Origin: DATJLY01 sp963773665
GTDB lineage: Bacteria > Pseudomonadota > Alphaproteobacteria > ATCC43930 > CGMCC-115725
NCBI GenBank assembly: GCA_963773665.1
Contig: CAVZBZ010000004.1
Span: 682,001-746,000 of the forward strand
DNA length: 64,000 nucleotides
Reading direction: 5' to 3'
The notes under the pieces are model-generated. The model was not told the origin of the DNA. It searched no databases and saw only the letters and a program-made list of their open reading frames with translations. Of the stretch, positions 54,252-62,844 are shown piece after piece (positions within the stretch are counted from its first letter, which is position 1; each line of letters starts with the position of its first letter). A program made the position numbers and the translations under genes.

Positions 54252-55548
54252 ATGACCGGGCATCCTTATCTCTCCGGCTTCGGCAACGAGTTCGCGACCG
54301 AGGCGGTCCCCGGCGCCTTGCCGAAGGGCCAGAACTCGCCGCAGAAGCCGCCCTTGGGTCTCTATGCCGAAGGCATCTCGCGGCACGCCCTTCACCGCGC
54401 CGCAGGGCCGAGAACCGCCGCACCTGGCTCTACCGCATCCGGCCCTCGGCGATGCACGGGCCCTATCGCCGCATCGGCAACGGCGACATCCGCTCGACCC
54501 CGTTCGACGAGGCGGTGCCGCCGCCCAACCGGCTGCGCTGGGATCCGCTGCCGCCGCCGGCCGCGCCAACCGACTTCATCGACGGGCTCGTCACGCATGG
54601 CCGGCAACGGCGACGCCTCGGCGCGCGTCGGCATCGCCATCCATTGCTATTTCGCCAGCCGCGCGATGGGCGAGCGCTACTTCGCCGATTGCGACGGCGA
54701 GCTTTTGCTCGTGCCGCAGGAGGGCCGCGTTCTTCTGCGCACCGAGCTTGGCGCGCTCGAAGCGGCGCCCGGCGAGATCGCGGTCGTGCCGCGCGGCATC
54801 AAGTTCCGCGTCGATCTGCCGGACGGCAAGGCGCGGGGCTATGTCTGCGAGAATTACGGCGCCGCTCTCCGCCTGCCCGAGCTTGGACCCATAGGCTCCA
54901 ACGGCCTCGCCAATCCGCGCGATTTCCTGGCGCCAACTGCCGCGTTCGAGGATCGCGACGCGAAGGTCGAGCTGGTGCAGAAATTCGAGGGCAATCTGTG
55001 GGCCGCCGAGCTCGGCCATTCGCCCTTGGACGTGGTCGCCTGGCACGGCAATTACGTGCCCTACAAGTACGATCTCGCGAATTTCATGGTCATCAACACG
55101 GTGAGCTTCGATCACGCCGATCCGTCGATCTTCACCGTGCTGACCTCGCCCTCGGGCGTCCCCGGCACGGCGAACGTGGATTTCGTCATCTTCCCGCCGC
55201 GCTGGCAGGTGGCCGAGCACACGTTCCGCCCGCCGTGGTTCCATCGCAACGTGATGAGCGAGTTCATGGGCCTCATCCGCGGCGCCTACGAGGCCAAGGC
55301 CGAGGGTTTTGCGCCGGGCGGCGCCAGTCTGCACAACTGCCTCGCCGCGCACGGGCCCGACCGCACGACGCACGAGCAGGCGTCCGACGCTGCGCTCGCG
55401 CCGCACTATCTCGGCCATTCGCTCGCCTTCATGTTCGAGACGCGGCTCGTCTGCCGGCCGACGCGCTATCGCGCTCGAGACGCCGTCCTTGCAGCGCGAC
55501 TACGATCGCTGCTGGAGCGGTTTCCAAAAACATTTCCGGGGAAGATGA
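54252..55548 (+). CDS. hmgA: Homogentisate 1,2-dioxygenase (four frameshifts)
   Basis: Opens the ring of homogentisate in tyrosine and phenylalanine breakdown. MTGHPYLSGFGNEFATEAVP is the family start. Single extra bases near 54374, 54411 and 54597 displace the next 75 residues; removal gives GTPFTAP, ENRRTWLYRIRPSAMHGPYR and MAGNGDASARVGIAIHCYFA. Then HGNYVPYKYDLANFMVINTV, PPWFHRNVMSEFMGLIRGAY with iron-binding histidines, and a fourth extra C near 55470 before ALETPSLQRDYDRCWSGFQK. About 430 residues once repaired. Confidence 0.9.
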
Positions 55549-56857
55549 ATGGCGCTCGACGAAACCCACGATCCGAAGCGCAAGAGTTGGGTCGAAGCGG
55601 CGAACGTGCCGGGCGCGGACTTTCCGCTGCAGAACCTGCCGTTCTGCGTGTTCCGCCGCAAGGGCGTGCCCGAGGCCGCGCGCGGCGGCGTCGCGATCGG
55701 CGACCGCATCGTCGATCTCGCGGCCTGCCATCGCGCCGCGATTTTCTCGGGCGCTGCCGCCGCGGCTGCCGCGGCCGCAAGCGGTGCGACGCTCAATCCC
55801 CTCATGGCGCTTGGGCCCGGACCGGCGAACGCGCTGCGTCTCGAGCTGTCACGGATGCTCGGCACGGAAAAATCGGCAAAGCGCGCGAGCGTCGAGCCGC
55901 ACCTCGTCGCGATGCAGGATGCCGAGCTGCTGCTGCCGGCCGAGATCGGCGATTTCTCGGATTTCTTCAGCTCGATCCATCACGCAACCAACGCCGGCCG
56001 CGCGTTCCGGCCCGACAATCCGCTGATGCCGAACTTCAAATATGTGCCGGTAGCCTATCACAGCCGCGCCTCCTCGGTGGTGCCGAGCGGCACGAATTTC
56101 CGGCGCCCCAAGGGACAGACTGCGCCCGCAAGGCGCCGACGCGCCGTTCCTTAGCGCCTCCCGCGCGCTCGATTGCGAGGTCGAACTGGGCTTCTACATC
56201 GGCGCCGGCAATGCGCTCGGCGAGACCATCCCGATCGAGCGAGCGGAAGATCACATCTTCGGCTTCTGCCTGCTGAACGACTGGTCGGCGCGCGACATTC
56301 AGGGCTGGGAGGCGCAGCCCCTGGGTCCCTTCCTCGGCAAGAGCTTTTGCACCACCGTTTCGCCCTGGATCGTCACCAAGGCCGCGCTCGAACCGTTCCG
56401 CGCCGCGATCGAGGCGCGCGCGCCCAACGATCCCGCGCCGCTGCCGCACCTCGCGCAACAGGGCGAGGGCGGGTTCGACATCGCGATCGAGGCGCTGCTC
56501 GCGACGCCGAAGAGCCGCGCGGCGCATGCGGCGCCGATGCGCTTCGCGCTGTGCAATGCGCGGAACGGCTATTGGACGGTGGCGCAGATGGTGACGCACC
56601 ACGCCTCCAACGGCTGCAATTTGCGCCCCGGCGATCTGCTGGCGACGGGCACGCTGTCGGGGCCGCTTCCGGGCACGCTCGGCTGTCTTCTCGAAATCAC
56701 CAAGCGCGGCAGCGAGGCGATGAAGCTTGCGAACGGCGAGGAGCGGCGCTGGCTCGAGGATGGCGACGAGGTGATTTTTCGCGCCCGCGCGGAACGGCCG
56801 GGCGCCATCGGCATCGGCTTCGGCGAGGCGCGCGGCCTCGTCCTGCCGGCGGCGTGA
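55549..56857 (+). CDS. fahA: Fumarylacetoacetase (frameshifted)
   Basis: Hydrolyses fumarylacetoacetate to fumarate and acetoacetate, the last step after hmgA. The N-terminal domain runs KSWVEAANVPGADFPLQNLP, with DFFSSIHHATNAGRAFRPDN carrying the catalytic histidine. After RRPKGQTAPA one extra base near 56126 makes a premature stop; removing it recovers GADAPFLSASRALDCEVELG, FGFCLLNDWSARDIQGWEAQ, LGPFLGKSFCTTVSPWIVT, and LLATGTLSGP. About 435 residues. Overlaps hmgA closely (TGA-ATG). Confidence 0.9.
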
Positions 56858-56881
56858 GCCTCCAGCCTCACACTTCGCGCA

Positions 56882-57724
56882 TCAATGCACGGAAGAATGC
56901 GCCGCGGCGAGGAAGTCGGTCACGTCGTCGAGCACCGGCGTGACGGAACGGAGCGGCCGCGCGAGGGCGCCGAGGAGGGTGATGTGGCCCAGGAATGCGT
57001 AGCGGCGCGTCTCGACCGTGGCGCCGTCCTTGCGCAGCCGCGCGGCAAGGCGGGTGACGTTGCCGGGGCTCACGGTCGTGTCGAGCCGGCCGGTCACGAG
57101 CAGCGCCGGCGGCGCGGTCCCGTCGGCATATTCGATCGGCTGCGTTTGCGTAAGGTCCTTTGCGGTGCCGAAAATGATCTTCAGCGTCGCGTCGGTGAGC
57201 GGCAGGAAATCATAGGGCCCGGCAAGGCCGACGACGCTCTTGATCCGCGCGCGCGCGGGCCCGAGCCATTCCGGGTCGAGCGCCAGCATCATCGCGTTGT
57301 AGGCGCCGGCCGAGTGCCCCATGAGACTGACGCGCGCGGGATCGCCGCCATATGCGGCGACGTGCGCCAGGGTCCAGCGCGTGACCGCCGCGCAATCGGC
57401 GAGGAAATCGGGATAGCGCACCTCGGGATAGATGCGATAGTCGGCGATCGCGACGAGAAATCCGCGCGAGGCAAGCGCCTCGCCGAGGAAAAGATAATCC
57501 CCTTTGCTGCCGCTATCCCAGTTGCCGCCGTAGAAGAACAGCACGACGGGCTTCGGCGCCGTCCCCGCCAGCGGCAGGTAGAGATCGAGCTTCTGGCGCG
57601 GATTGTCGCCATAGGAGAGATCGGCGACGAGGCGGAAATCGTCGCGCGGCGCCAGCGCGTTCACCAGACCGGCCGACGAGCACCCGCCGAGAATCGCCGG
57701 CAGCAACATGAGGAACCTCAGCAT
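56882..57724 (-). CDS. Alpha/beta-hydrolase lipoprotein (carboxylesterase-like)
   Basis: A 280-residue hydrolase with a lipoprotein signal (MLRFLMLLPAILGGCSSAG, lipidated cysteine at residue 15). KLDLYLPLAGTAPKPVVLFF leads to YGGNWDSGSKGDYLF, a variant of the HGG oxyanion loop, and VSLMGHSAGAYNAMML gives the nucleophile serine. A C-terminal FLGHITLLGAL provides the histidine, and LLVTGRLDTTVSPGNV the aspartate. Resembles BD-FAE/arylformamidase-type esterases. It is convergent with fahA; whether it takes part in aromatic breakdown is not shown. Confidence 0.83.
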   Translation of the reverse strand: MLRFLMLLPAILGGCSSAGLVNALAPRDDFRLVADLSYGDNPRQKLDLYLPLAGTAPKPVVLFFYGGNWDSGSKGDYLFLGEALASRGFLVAIADYRIYPEVRYPDFLADCAAVTRWTLAHVAAYGGDPARVSLMGHSAGAYNAMMLALDPEWLGPARARIKSVVGLAGPYDFLPLTDATLKIIFGTAKDLTQTQPIEYADGTAPPALLVTGRLDTTVSPGNVTRLAARLRKDGATVETRRYAFLGHITLLGALARPLRSVTPVLDDVTDFLAAAHSSVH

Positions 57725-57729
57725 GCAAT

Positions 57730-57848
57730 GTGCGTCCTTCGACTGCGCGCTCCTTCGCGAAGCTCGGGAGCGCTCCGCTCAAGGATGAGGACCTTTCTTT
57801 TACCTCATCGCTGAGCGAAGCCCCGAAGGGCGTAGTCGAAGGACGCAC
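57730..57848. repeat. Long inverted repeat made of two REP copies
   Basis: GTGCGTCCTTCGAC (57730-57743) is the exact reverse complement of GTCGAAGGACGCAC (57835-57848). Between them lie further matched pieces: CTCAAGGATGAGG on the left and CCTCATCGCTGAGCGAAGCC on the right. The right-hand copy, CCTCATCGCTGAGCGAAGCC to GTCGAAGGACGCAC, is nearly the same sequence that IS110 interrupts at 41 kb. The unit could form a 119-base hairpin between the divergent esterase and DUF6134 genes. Confidence 0.82.
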
Positions 57849-57878
57849 CCATCTCGAATCTTGCCGGTGGAACCGTGA

Positions 57879-58580
57879 ATGCCTTATGAAGGGGCGATGT
57901 TCCCGCTGCGTGTTGCCGCCTGCGCCGTCGCTGTCCTCGCCACGACGGCGGATATTGCGGCGGCGGACGGGGTGCCCGATCCGCTGAAGCTTTATGGCGG
58001 CGACATGGTGTTCTCGGTCTGGCGCTCCGGCAGCGAGATCGGGCAGCATCGTGTGACGTTTCTGCGACAGGACGGTGCGCTGGTGGTGCGCTCGCTGTTC
58101 GACATCGCCGTGAAGTTTCTCGGCATCGCCGTCTATCGCTACCGCTACACGTCCGAGGAAGTCTGGCGCGGCGGCAAGCTCGACGGCCTGGCATCGACGA
58201 TCGACGACAACGGCACGAAAAGCGCGGTCAATGCCAAGGAGGACCAAGGCAAGCTCGCCGTCACCGGCCCCGAGGCGCACGAGGACATCGCCGGATTCAT
58301 CCTGCCCTCGACCCACTGGAATGCGCAGGTGATCGGCGCGGACCGCGTGCTCAACACGCTCTCCGGCAAGGTCGACGACATCAAGCTCGTGCCGGTCGGC
58401 ACGGACTCGGTGCCGGTGGGATCCGAGACGCGGCCTGCGACGCACTACCGCTACACCGGCGACATCACCGCCGAGAGCTGGTACGACGCCGACGGGCGCT
58501 GGCTGAAGCTGCGTTTCCCGGGGAAGGACGGCACGCTCATCGACTATGTCTGCGAGCGCTGCGCCCAGCCCGCGCGGTGA
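57879..58580 (+). CDS. DUF6134-family exported protein
   Basis: A protein of up to 233 residues. A start at 57897 gives a clean signal peptide (MFPLRVAACAVAVLATTADI, cleaved near AAA). The mature part begins LYGGDMVFSVWRSGSEIGQH and is beta-rich, with VAVYRYRYTSEEVWR-like strands and AKFRLPG-like ends; two cysteines (VCERCAQ) lie at the C-terminus. DUF6134 proteins often occur beside cyclopropane-synthase/DUF1365 clusters, as here. Function unknown. Overlaps the SDR gene by four bases. Confidence 0.78.
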   Translation: MPYEGAMFPLRVAACAVAVLATTADIAAADGVPDPLKLYGGDMVFSVWRSGSEIGQHRVTFLRQDGALVVRSLFDIAVKFLGIAVYRYRYTSEEVWRGGKLDGLASTIDDNGTKSAVNAKEDQGKLAVTGPEAHEDIAGFILPSTHWNAQVIGADRVLNTLSGKVDDIKLVPVGTDSVPVGSETRPATHYRYTGDITAESWYDADGRWLKLRFPGKDGTLIDYVCERCAQPAR

Positions 58581-59323
58581 CGAAGCGCGTCTGGATCACC
58601 GGCGCAAGCAGCGGCATCGGCCGCGAATTGGCGCGCCATTACGCGCGCCAGGGTGCCTCCGTCGCCGCAAGCGCACGCCGGCGCGAGGAACTCGAGGCGC
58701 TTGCCCGCGAAGCCCCGGGGCGCATCTCGGCGTTTCCCGTCGATGTCACCGATGCCGCGGCGATGGCGGCCGCCGTCGCCGCGATCGAGGCCGCGATCGG
58801 CCCGCTCGACCTCGCCATCCTCAACGCCGGGACCTTTACACCGCTCGAAATCGACAATTTCGACGTGGCACTCTTCCGCCGTCATGTCGAGATCAACTAC
58901 ATGGGCGTGGTGCACGGCATCGCCGCGCTTTTGCCGCGCTTTCTCGCGCGCGGTGCCGGGCAGATCGCCGTCACCTCGTCGGTCGCGGGCTATCGCGGAT
59001 TGCCGCAGGCGGCGGCGTACGGGCCGACCAAGGCCGCGCTCATCAATCTGTGCGAATCCTTGAAGCCCGATCTCGACCGGCGCGGCATCGGGATCAGCAT
59101 CGTCAATCCCGGCTTCGTGCGCACGCCGATGACCGATTCGAACACCTTTCCGATGCCGTTCCTCATGGAGCCGGACGATGCGGCGCGGCGCATCGCCAAA
59201 GGGCTTGAGGAAGGAAAATTCGAGGTGACGTTCCCGCGCCGCTTCACCTTCATGCTGAAGCTGGCCCGGCTGCTGCCCTACGCGCTCTATTTCCGCCTGG
59301 TGAAGCGGGCGACGCAGCGCTGA
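58577..59323 (+). CDS. Short-chain dehydrogenase/reductase
   Basis: A 248-residue classical SDR. The cofactor loop is VWITGASSGIGRELARHYAR; LAILNAGTF is the NAG-type motif; VTSSVAGYRGLPQAAAYGPT supplies the catalytic serine and the tyrosine of YxxxK (YGPTK). The C-terminal FTFMLKLARLLPYALYFRLV is hydrophobic and may touch the membrane. GTG start overlapping the DUF6134 stop (GTGA). Such an SDR often accompanies DUF1365/cyclopropane synthase genes; here it is convergent to that operon. Confidence 0.88.
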   Translation: MTKRVWITGASSGIGRELARHYARQGASVAASARRREELEALAREAPGRISAFPVDVTDAAAMAAAVAAIEAAIGPLDLAILNAGTFTPLEIDNFDVALFRRHVEINYMGVVHGIAALLPRFLARGAGQIAVTSSVAGYRGLPQAAAYGPTKAALINLCESLKPDLDRRGIGISIVNPGFVRTPMTDSNTFPMPFLMEPDDAARRIAKGLEEGKFEVTFPRRFTFMLKLARLLPYALYFRLVKRATQR

Positions 59324-59448
59324 TGTCGCGCGCCTCGAGCCTGCGGCGGATGATGGCGTGGCGCTGCGGCGTCAGCGGATAGTTCCAGACGAGCGCCACG
59401 GCGACGGATTTGAGCGCGACCGGCGCCAGCGCATAGAGCGCGGATTGT

Positions 59449-60514
59449 TATGCGCGCAGAGTGCGATCGGGATTCCCGAATTGGGGCGCGTTCGGATCGA
59501 ACATGCTGGCTGAGGCGAAGGGGGCCGGCATGAATGGCAAAGCCTTATTCGATGCGATCTTCGTCGAGCGGGTTGTTGCGGCGGATCGAGAAATAGAGGC
59601 CGGCTGTCGCGGCATGAAGCGGCGTCAGCGGTTCGGGGTTGACGACGTCGAGCACGGCGATCGCCTGGGTGCGGCAGCTTCCGGGAGACGGCGCGAGCGT
59701 CGTGCCGGTGACAGATGGGCAGATGCACGAAGCCGAAGGCGATCCGGGACGAGCATGAGGTTTGGCTGCGCGAGCGCATTCGCGAGCGCGATTTCACATT
59801 GCGCGGGCTTGTCCGCGAACTCGCCGGGCGCGGCCTCAAGGCCGAGTACACAGCGGTCTGGACGTTCGTTCACGCCGAGGAATTGAGCTTCAAAGAAAAT
59901 CGTGCTCGCCAGCGAACAGGATCGCCCCGACGTGGCGAGACGGCGAGCGCAGTGGAAAGCGCGTCAGAGGCGGATTGAACCGGCGCGCCTGGTCTTCATC
60001 GATGAGACCTGGACGCAAGGACAACATGGCCCCGCTCCGGGGATGGGGACCGCGCGGCCGGCGGCTGCGCGCCAAGGTGCCGCAGGCGCGCTGGAAGACC
60101 ATGACCTTCCTGGCCGCGCTGCGGCACGATCGTATCGACGCGCCCTGGCTGCTCGATGCCCCGATCAACGGCCAGACCTTCCGGACCTATGTCGAGAAGG
60201 TTCTCGTCCCGACCCTGAGACCGGGCGACATCGTCATCATGGACAATCTCGGCAGCCACAAGGGACGCGCCGTCCGTCACGCCATCCGTGCCGTCGGCGC
60301 CAAGCTCATCCTCCTGCCGAAATACTCGCCCGACCTCAACCCCATCGAACAGCTCTTCGCCAAGCTCAAACACTTGCTGCGCAAAACCGCCGCGCGAAGC
60401 TTCGACGCCGTGACCGAAGCCATCGGACAGCTTCTCGGCAGCTTCACGCCGCAAGAATGCTCAAACTACTTCAGCAACTCCGGATATGGTCCCGCCTAAT
60501 TCAATCCCGCTCTA
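59449..60514 (+). mobile_element. IS630-family element (degenerate left end)
   Basis: Flanked by TA at both sides (59449-59450 and 60513-60514), as in IS630. The right inverted end, read inward, is CTAGAGCGGGATTGAATTAG; the left shows GAGTGCGATCGGGATTCCCG with AATTGGGGCG, a diverged version with small insertions. It interrupts the MFS remnant near its 3' end. About 1.07 kb. Confidence 0.65.
59530..60499 (+). pseudogene. IS630-family DDE transposase, several frameshifts
   Basis: The N-terminus begins MNGKALFDAIFVERVVAA and, through at least one shift, continues with helix-turn-helix pieces RFGV and STAIAWVRQL. Then KPKAIRDEHEVWLRERIRER and GLKAEYTAVWTFVHAEELSF follow. Extra bases near 59900 (in an A-rich stretch) and 60017 break the frame. 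The DDE core survives across the frames: FIDETW, VIMDNLGSHKG and SPDLNPIEQLFAKLK. Some IS630 elements use frameshifting, but the number and places of shifts here argue for an inactive or mis-sequenced gene. Confidence 0.75.
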
Positions 60515-60810
60515 GGTCGCCGCCAGCGCGAAAAGCGCGTGCGCGCCGTTCGCCGCGTTCGGATCGAAGCCCGCGAGATCGAGCGCATAGAACGCGCCGC
60601 CTGCCGCCGCGCCGAGCCCGATCAGCGGATCGAGCAGGAAATCCACCGCGCGCGCAACGAAGAGAACGGTGCCGGTGCGGGCGAGGCCAAGCCCCACATC
60701 GCGCGCGTAGAGCGTCGGCAGGAAGGTGAAGACCGGCACCAGCGGGATTGCGAGCGCGAAGCCCGGCGCGGCGTAGGCAAGCGCCCGCGACAGCGGCAGG
60801 CGCGCATCGG

Positions 60811-62049
60811 TCATCCGCGCCGCTCGAGCCGGTAGAGTCCCACGTCGAGCGTGCCCGAGCGGAACCCGGCCTCGCAGTATGCCAGGTAATATTCCCACAT
60901 GCGCTTGAAGCGCCGGTCGAAGCCCAAGGCCGCGATGCGCGGCCACGCCGCCTGGAACCGCTCCTGCCAGCGCGCCAGCGTGCGCGCATATGACGCCGCG
61001 AAGCACGGCCCCTCGACCAGCCCGAATCCGGCGCGCGCCGCCTCCTGGCGCAGCACCGCGGGCGAGGGCAGCATCCCGCCCGGAAAAATATAGCGCTGGA
61101 TGAAGTCGGGGCAGCGGCGATAGCTCTCGAAGCGCTCGTCGGCGATGGTGATCGCCTGCAATACCGCGATCCCGCCGGGCCGCAAAAGCTCGCGCAGGCG
61201 CGCGAAATATGTGGACCAGTGCTTGTGCCCAACCGCCTCGATCATCTCAATGGAAGCGATGCGGTCATAGGCACCGCCCGTGTCGCGGTAATCTTCGAGC
61301 CGGATCTCGACCCGAGCCGAAAGACCGGCGCGCTCCATCCGTTCGCGCGCAAAGTCGCGCTGCTCGTGCGAGAGGGTGAGGCCTGCGACGCGGCAGCCAT
61401 GCGCGCGCGCCGCTTCCTCCGCAAATCCGCCCCAGCCGCAGCCGATCTCGAGCACGCTCTGGCCCGGCGCCAGTTCGAGCAGCTCGGCGACGCGCTCGTA
61501 CTTGCGCTGCTGCGCCGGTTCGAGCTCCTCGCGCCCATCCTCGAACAAGGCCGAGGAATAGGTCATGCCGCGGTCGAGCCAGAGCGCGTAGAACGCGTTT
61601 CCGAGGTCGTAGTGATAGGCGATGTTGCGCTGGCTGCCGCGCCGCGTGTTGCGGTGCAGCGCATGGCGCATGCGCTCGATGGCGCGGACGACGAGGCTGC
61701 CGTCCTCGTCGAGGCCCAAGGCGCGCTCGTTGAGGGCGGCAAGGCGCACCAGTCCGACGAGGTCGGGGCACTCCCAGTCGCCGTCCATATAGGCCTCGGC
61801 GAAGCCGATCGTGCCGCCGAAGACGAGGCGCTTGGCGACGCGGCGGTCGTGGATCGCGATGCTGATGGCGGGCTCCGCGCCTGGCTGGCCGAACGCCAGG
61901 ACGGACCCGCCCGGCGTCGAGAGGCTCAAGCGCCCGTGCTCGATCCGGGCCAGCCGCTGCAGCAGGATGCGGCTCCAGAAATCGTTGAGCTTCGGGACAT
62001 CGGTCGCAGTTCGCGTTGCGAGAAGGTTCGCTGAATTCCGATCGGGCAT
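60811..62049 (-). CDS. cfa: Cyclopropane-fatty-acyl-phospholipid synthase family methyltransferase
   Basis: A 412-residue SAM methyltransferase. The N-terminal part (to about 110) is the lipid-binding domain with GFAEAYMDGDWECPDLVGLV; then NIAYHYDLGNAFYALWLDRG and MTYSSALFEDGREELEPAQQ; the SAM loop is VLEIGCGWGGFAEEAARAHG, and IEMIEAVGHKHWSTYF and FIQRYIFPGGMLPSPAVL are family blocks. It modifies unsaturated acyl chains of membrane lipids. Third in an operon after the FAD protein and DUF1365; in Rhodobacter similar genes belong to the RpoE-ChrR singlet-oxygen regulon. Confidence 0.92.
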   Translation of the reverse strand: MPDRNSANLLATRTATDVPKLNDFWSRILLQRLARIEHGRLSLSTPGGSVLAFGQPGAEPAISIAIHDRRVAKRLVFGGTIGFAEAYMDGDWECPDLVGLVRLAALNERALGLDEDGSLVVRAIERMRHALHRNTRRGSQRNIAYHYDLGNAFYALWLDRGMTYSSALFEDGREELEPAQQRKYERVAELLELAPGQSVLEIGCGWGGFAEEAARAHGCRVAGLTLSHEQRDFARERMERAGLSARVEIRLEDYRDTGGAYDRIASIEMIEAVGHKHWSTYFARLRELLRPGGIAVLQAITIADERFESYRRCPDFIQRYIFPGGMLPSPAVLRQEAARAGFGLVEGPCFAASYARTLARWQERFQAAWPRIAALGFDRRFKRMWEYYLAYCEAGFRSGTLDVGLYRLERRG

Positions 62050-62067
62050 GATTTTTTCCGCGAGTTC

Positions 62068-62844
62068 TTAGGGCTCGGCCGGTTGGCAGATGGTGACGGG
62101 ATCGCGCGGCGGCGCCGGATGCGGCAGGACTTTTAGGCCCTTGCGCCACAGCCGCAGCGCTTCCCAGTGAATGCCGCCGATCACCTTCACGGTCATCAGC
62201 GGATAGGCGAGAAAGGCGCGCGCCAGCGCCCGGTCGCTCAATTCAGCGCGCGCGCCGGCGAGGCTCGCGTGCAGGATGGGGCCGGCGCGGTCGCTCTGGC
62301 GGATATAGACCGCGATCTTCTCTCCCGGCGGCGCAAGGCGAAATTCATAGCGGCAATCCATCTCCATGAAGGGCGAGACATAGAATTCCTTGGCGCAGCT
62401 CTGGTTCACGAGCCCGTCCCGTCCCGTCACGGGGATGAGATAGCTGTGCTGCTCGCCGTACGTGTTCGACACTTCGTAGAGGATCGCGCGCAGCCCCTCG
62501 TCGGGCCCGTGGCAGAAATAAATGCTGAGCGGGTTGAACACATAGCCGAGCACGCGCGGAAAGCAGAGGAGGCGAATCGCCCCGCCGTCGAGCGCGATCC
62601 CGGCGCGCGCGAGCTGGGCTTCGACATAGGGCCGGAGATTCGCGTCGCGCCGCATGCCATGGTCGCGGTCGTAAAACGAGAAGAGGTTGAAGCGGTTGTG
62701 CGACAGGAGTTTGAGCCGCCGCGCAAGCCCGGGCAGCTCGTCGAGATCGAGCAGCAGCGAGAACACGCTGTAGGCAAGCTCGTGCCGCACCGGGCGCAGC
62801 CGCTGATGCGCGACGGTGCCGAAATAGAGCGCCGACCCGCTCAT
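62068..62844 (-). CDS. DUF1365 family protein
   Basis: A 258-residue protein, GSALYFGTVAHQRLRPVRHE at the start, then YSVFSLLLDLDEL, SFYDRDHG, FPRVLGYVFNPLSIYFCHGP, and EVSNTYGEQHSYLIP. The family is found almost only next to cyclopropane synthase-like genes and FAD oxidoreductases and is linked to branched or cyclic fatty-acid modification. It overlaps the upstream gene by four bases (ATGA). Confidence 0.92.
   Translation of the reverse strand: MSGSALYFGTVAHQRLRPVRHELAYSVFSLLLDLDELPGLARRLKLLSHNRFNLFSFYDRDHGMRRDANLRPYVEAQLARAGIALDGGAIRLLCFPRVLGYVFNPLSIYFCHGPDEGLRAILYEVSNTYGEQHSYLIPVTGRDGLVNQSCAKEFYVSPFMEMDCRYEFRLAPPGEKIAVYIRQSDRAGPILHASLAGARAELSDRALARAFLAYPLMTVKVIGGIHWEALRLWRKGLKVLPHPAPPRDPVTICQPAEP

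Larger units (their letters stand above)
59324..60814 (-). pseudogene. GPH-type MFS transporter, deleted and split by IS630
   Basis: The start codon overlaps the cyclopropane synthase stop (ATGA), and MTDARLPLSRALAYAAPGFA leads to VLFVARAVDFLLDPLIG, the N-terminal signature of the GPH/MelB-like family. It then jumps to AGGAFYALDLAGFDPNAANG and ALFALAAT, sequence expected about 300 residues later, so most of the gene is deleted. An IS630 element follows at a TA; beyond it, at 59450-59324, the same strand resumes ALYALAPVALKSVAVALVWN and YPLTPQRHAIIRRRLEAR, the family C-terminus. A nonfunctional remnant. Confidence 0.75.

Noticed and set aside
59895..59910. Programmed frameshift in the IS630 transposase at an A-rich stretch
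   Set aside because: Some IS630 elements do use such a shift, but here the frame change is +1 in direction and further shifts occur where no slippery sequence exists, so damage or sequencing error is more likely.
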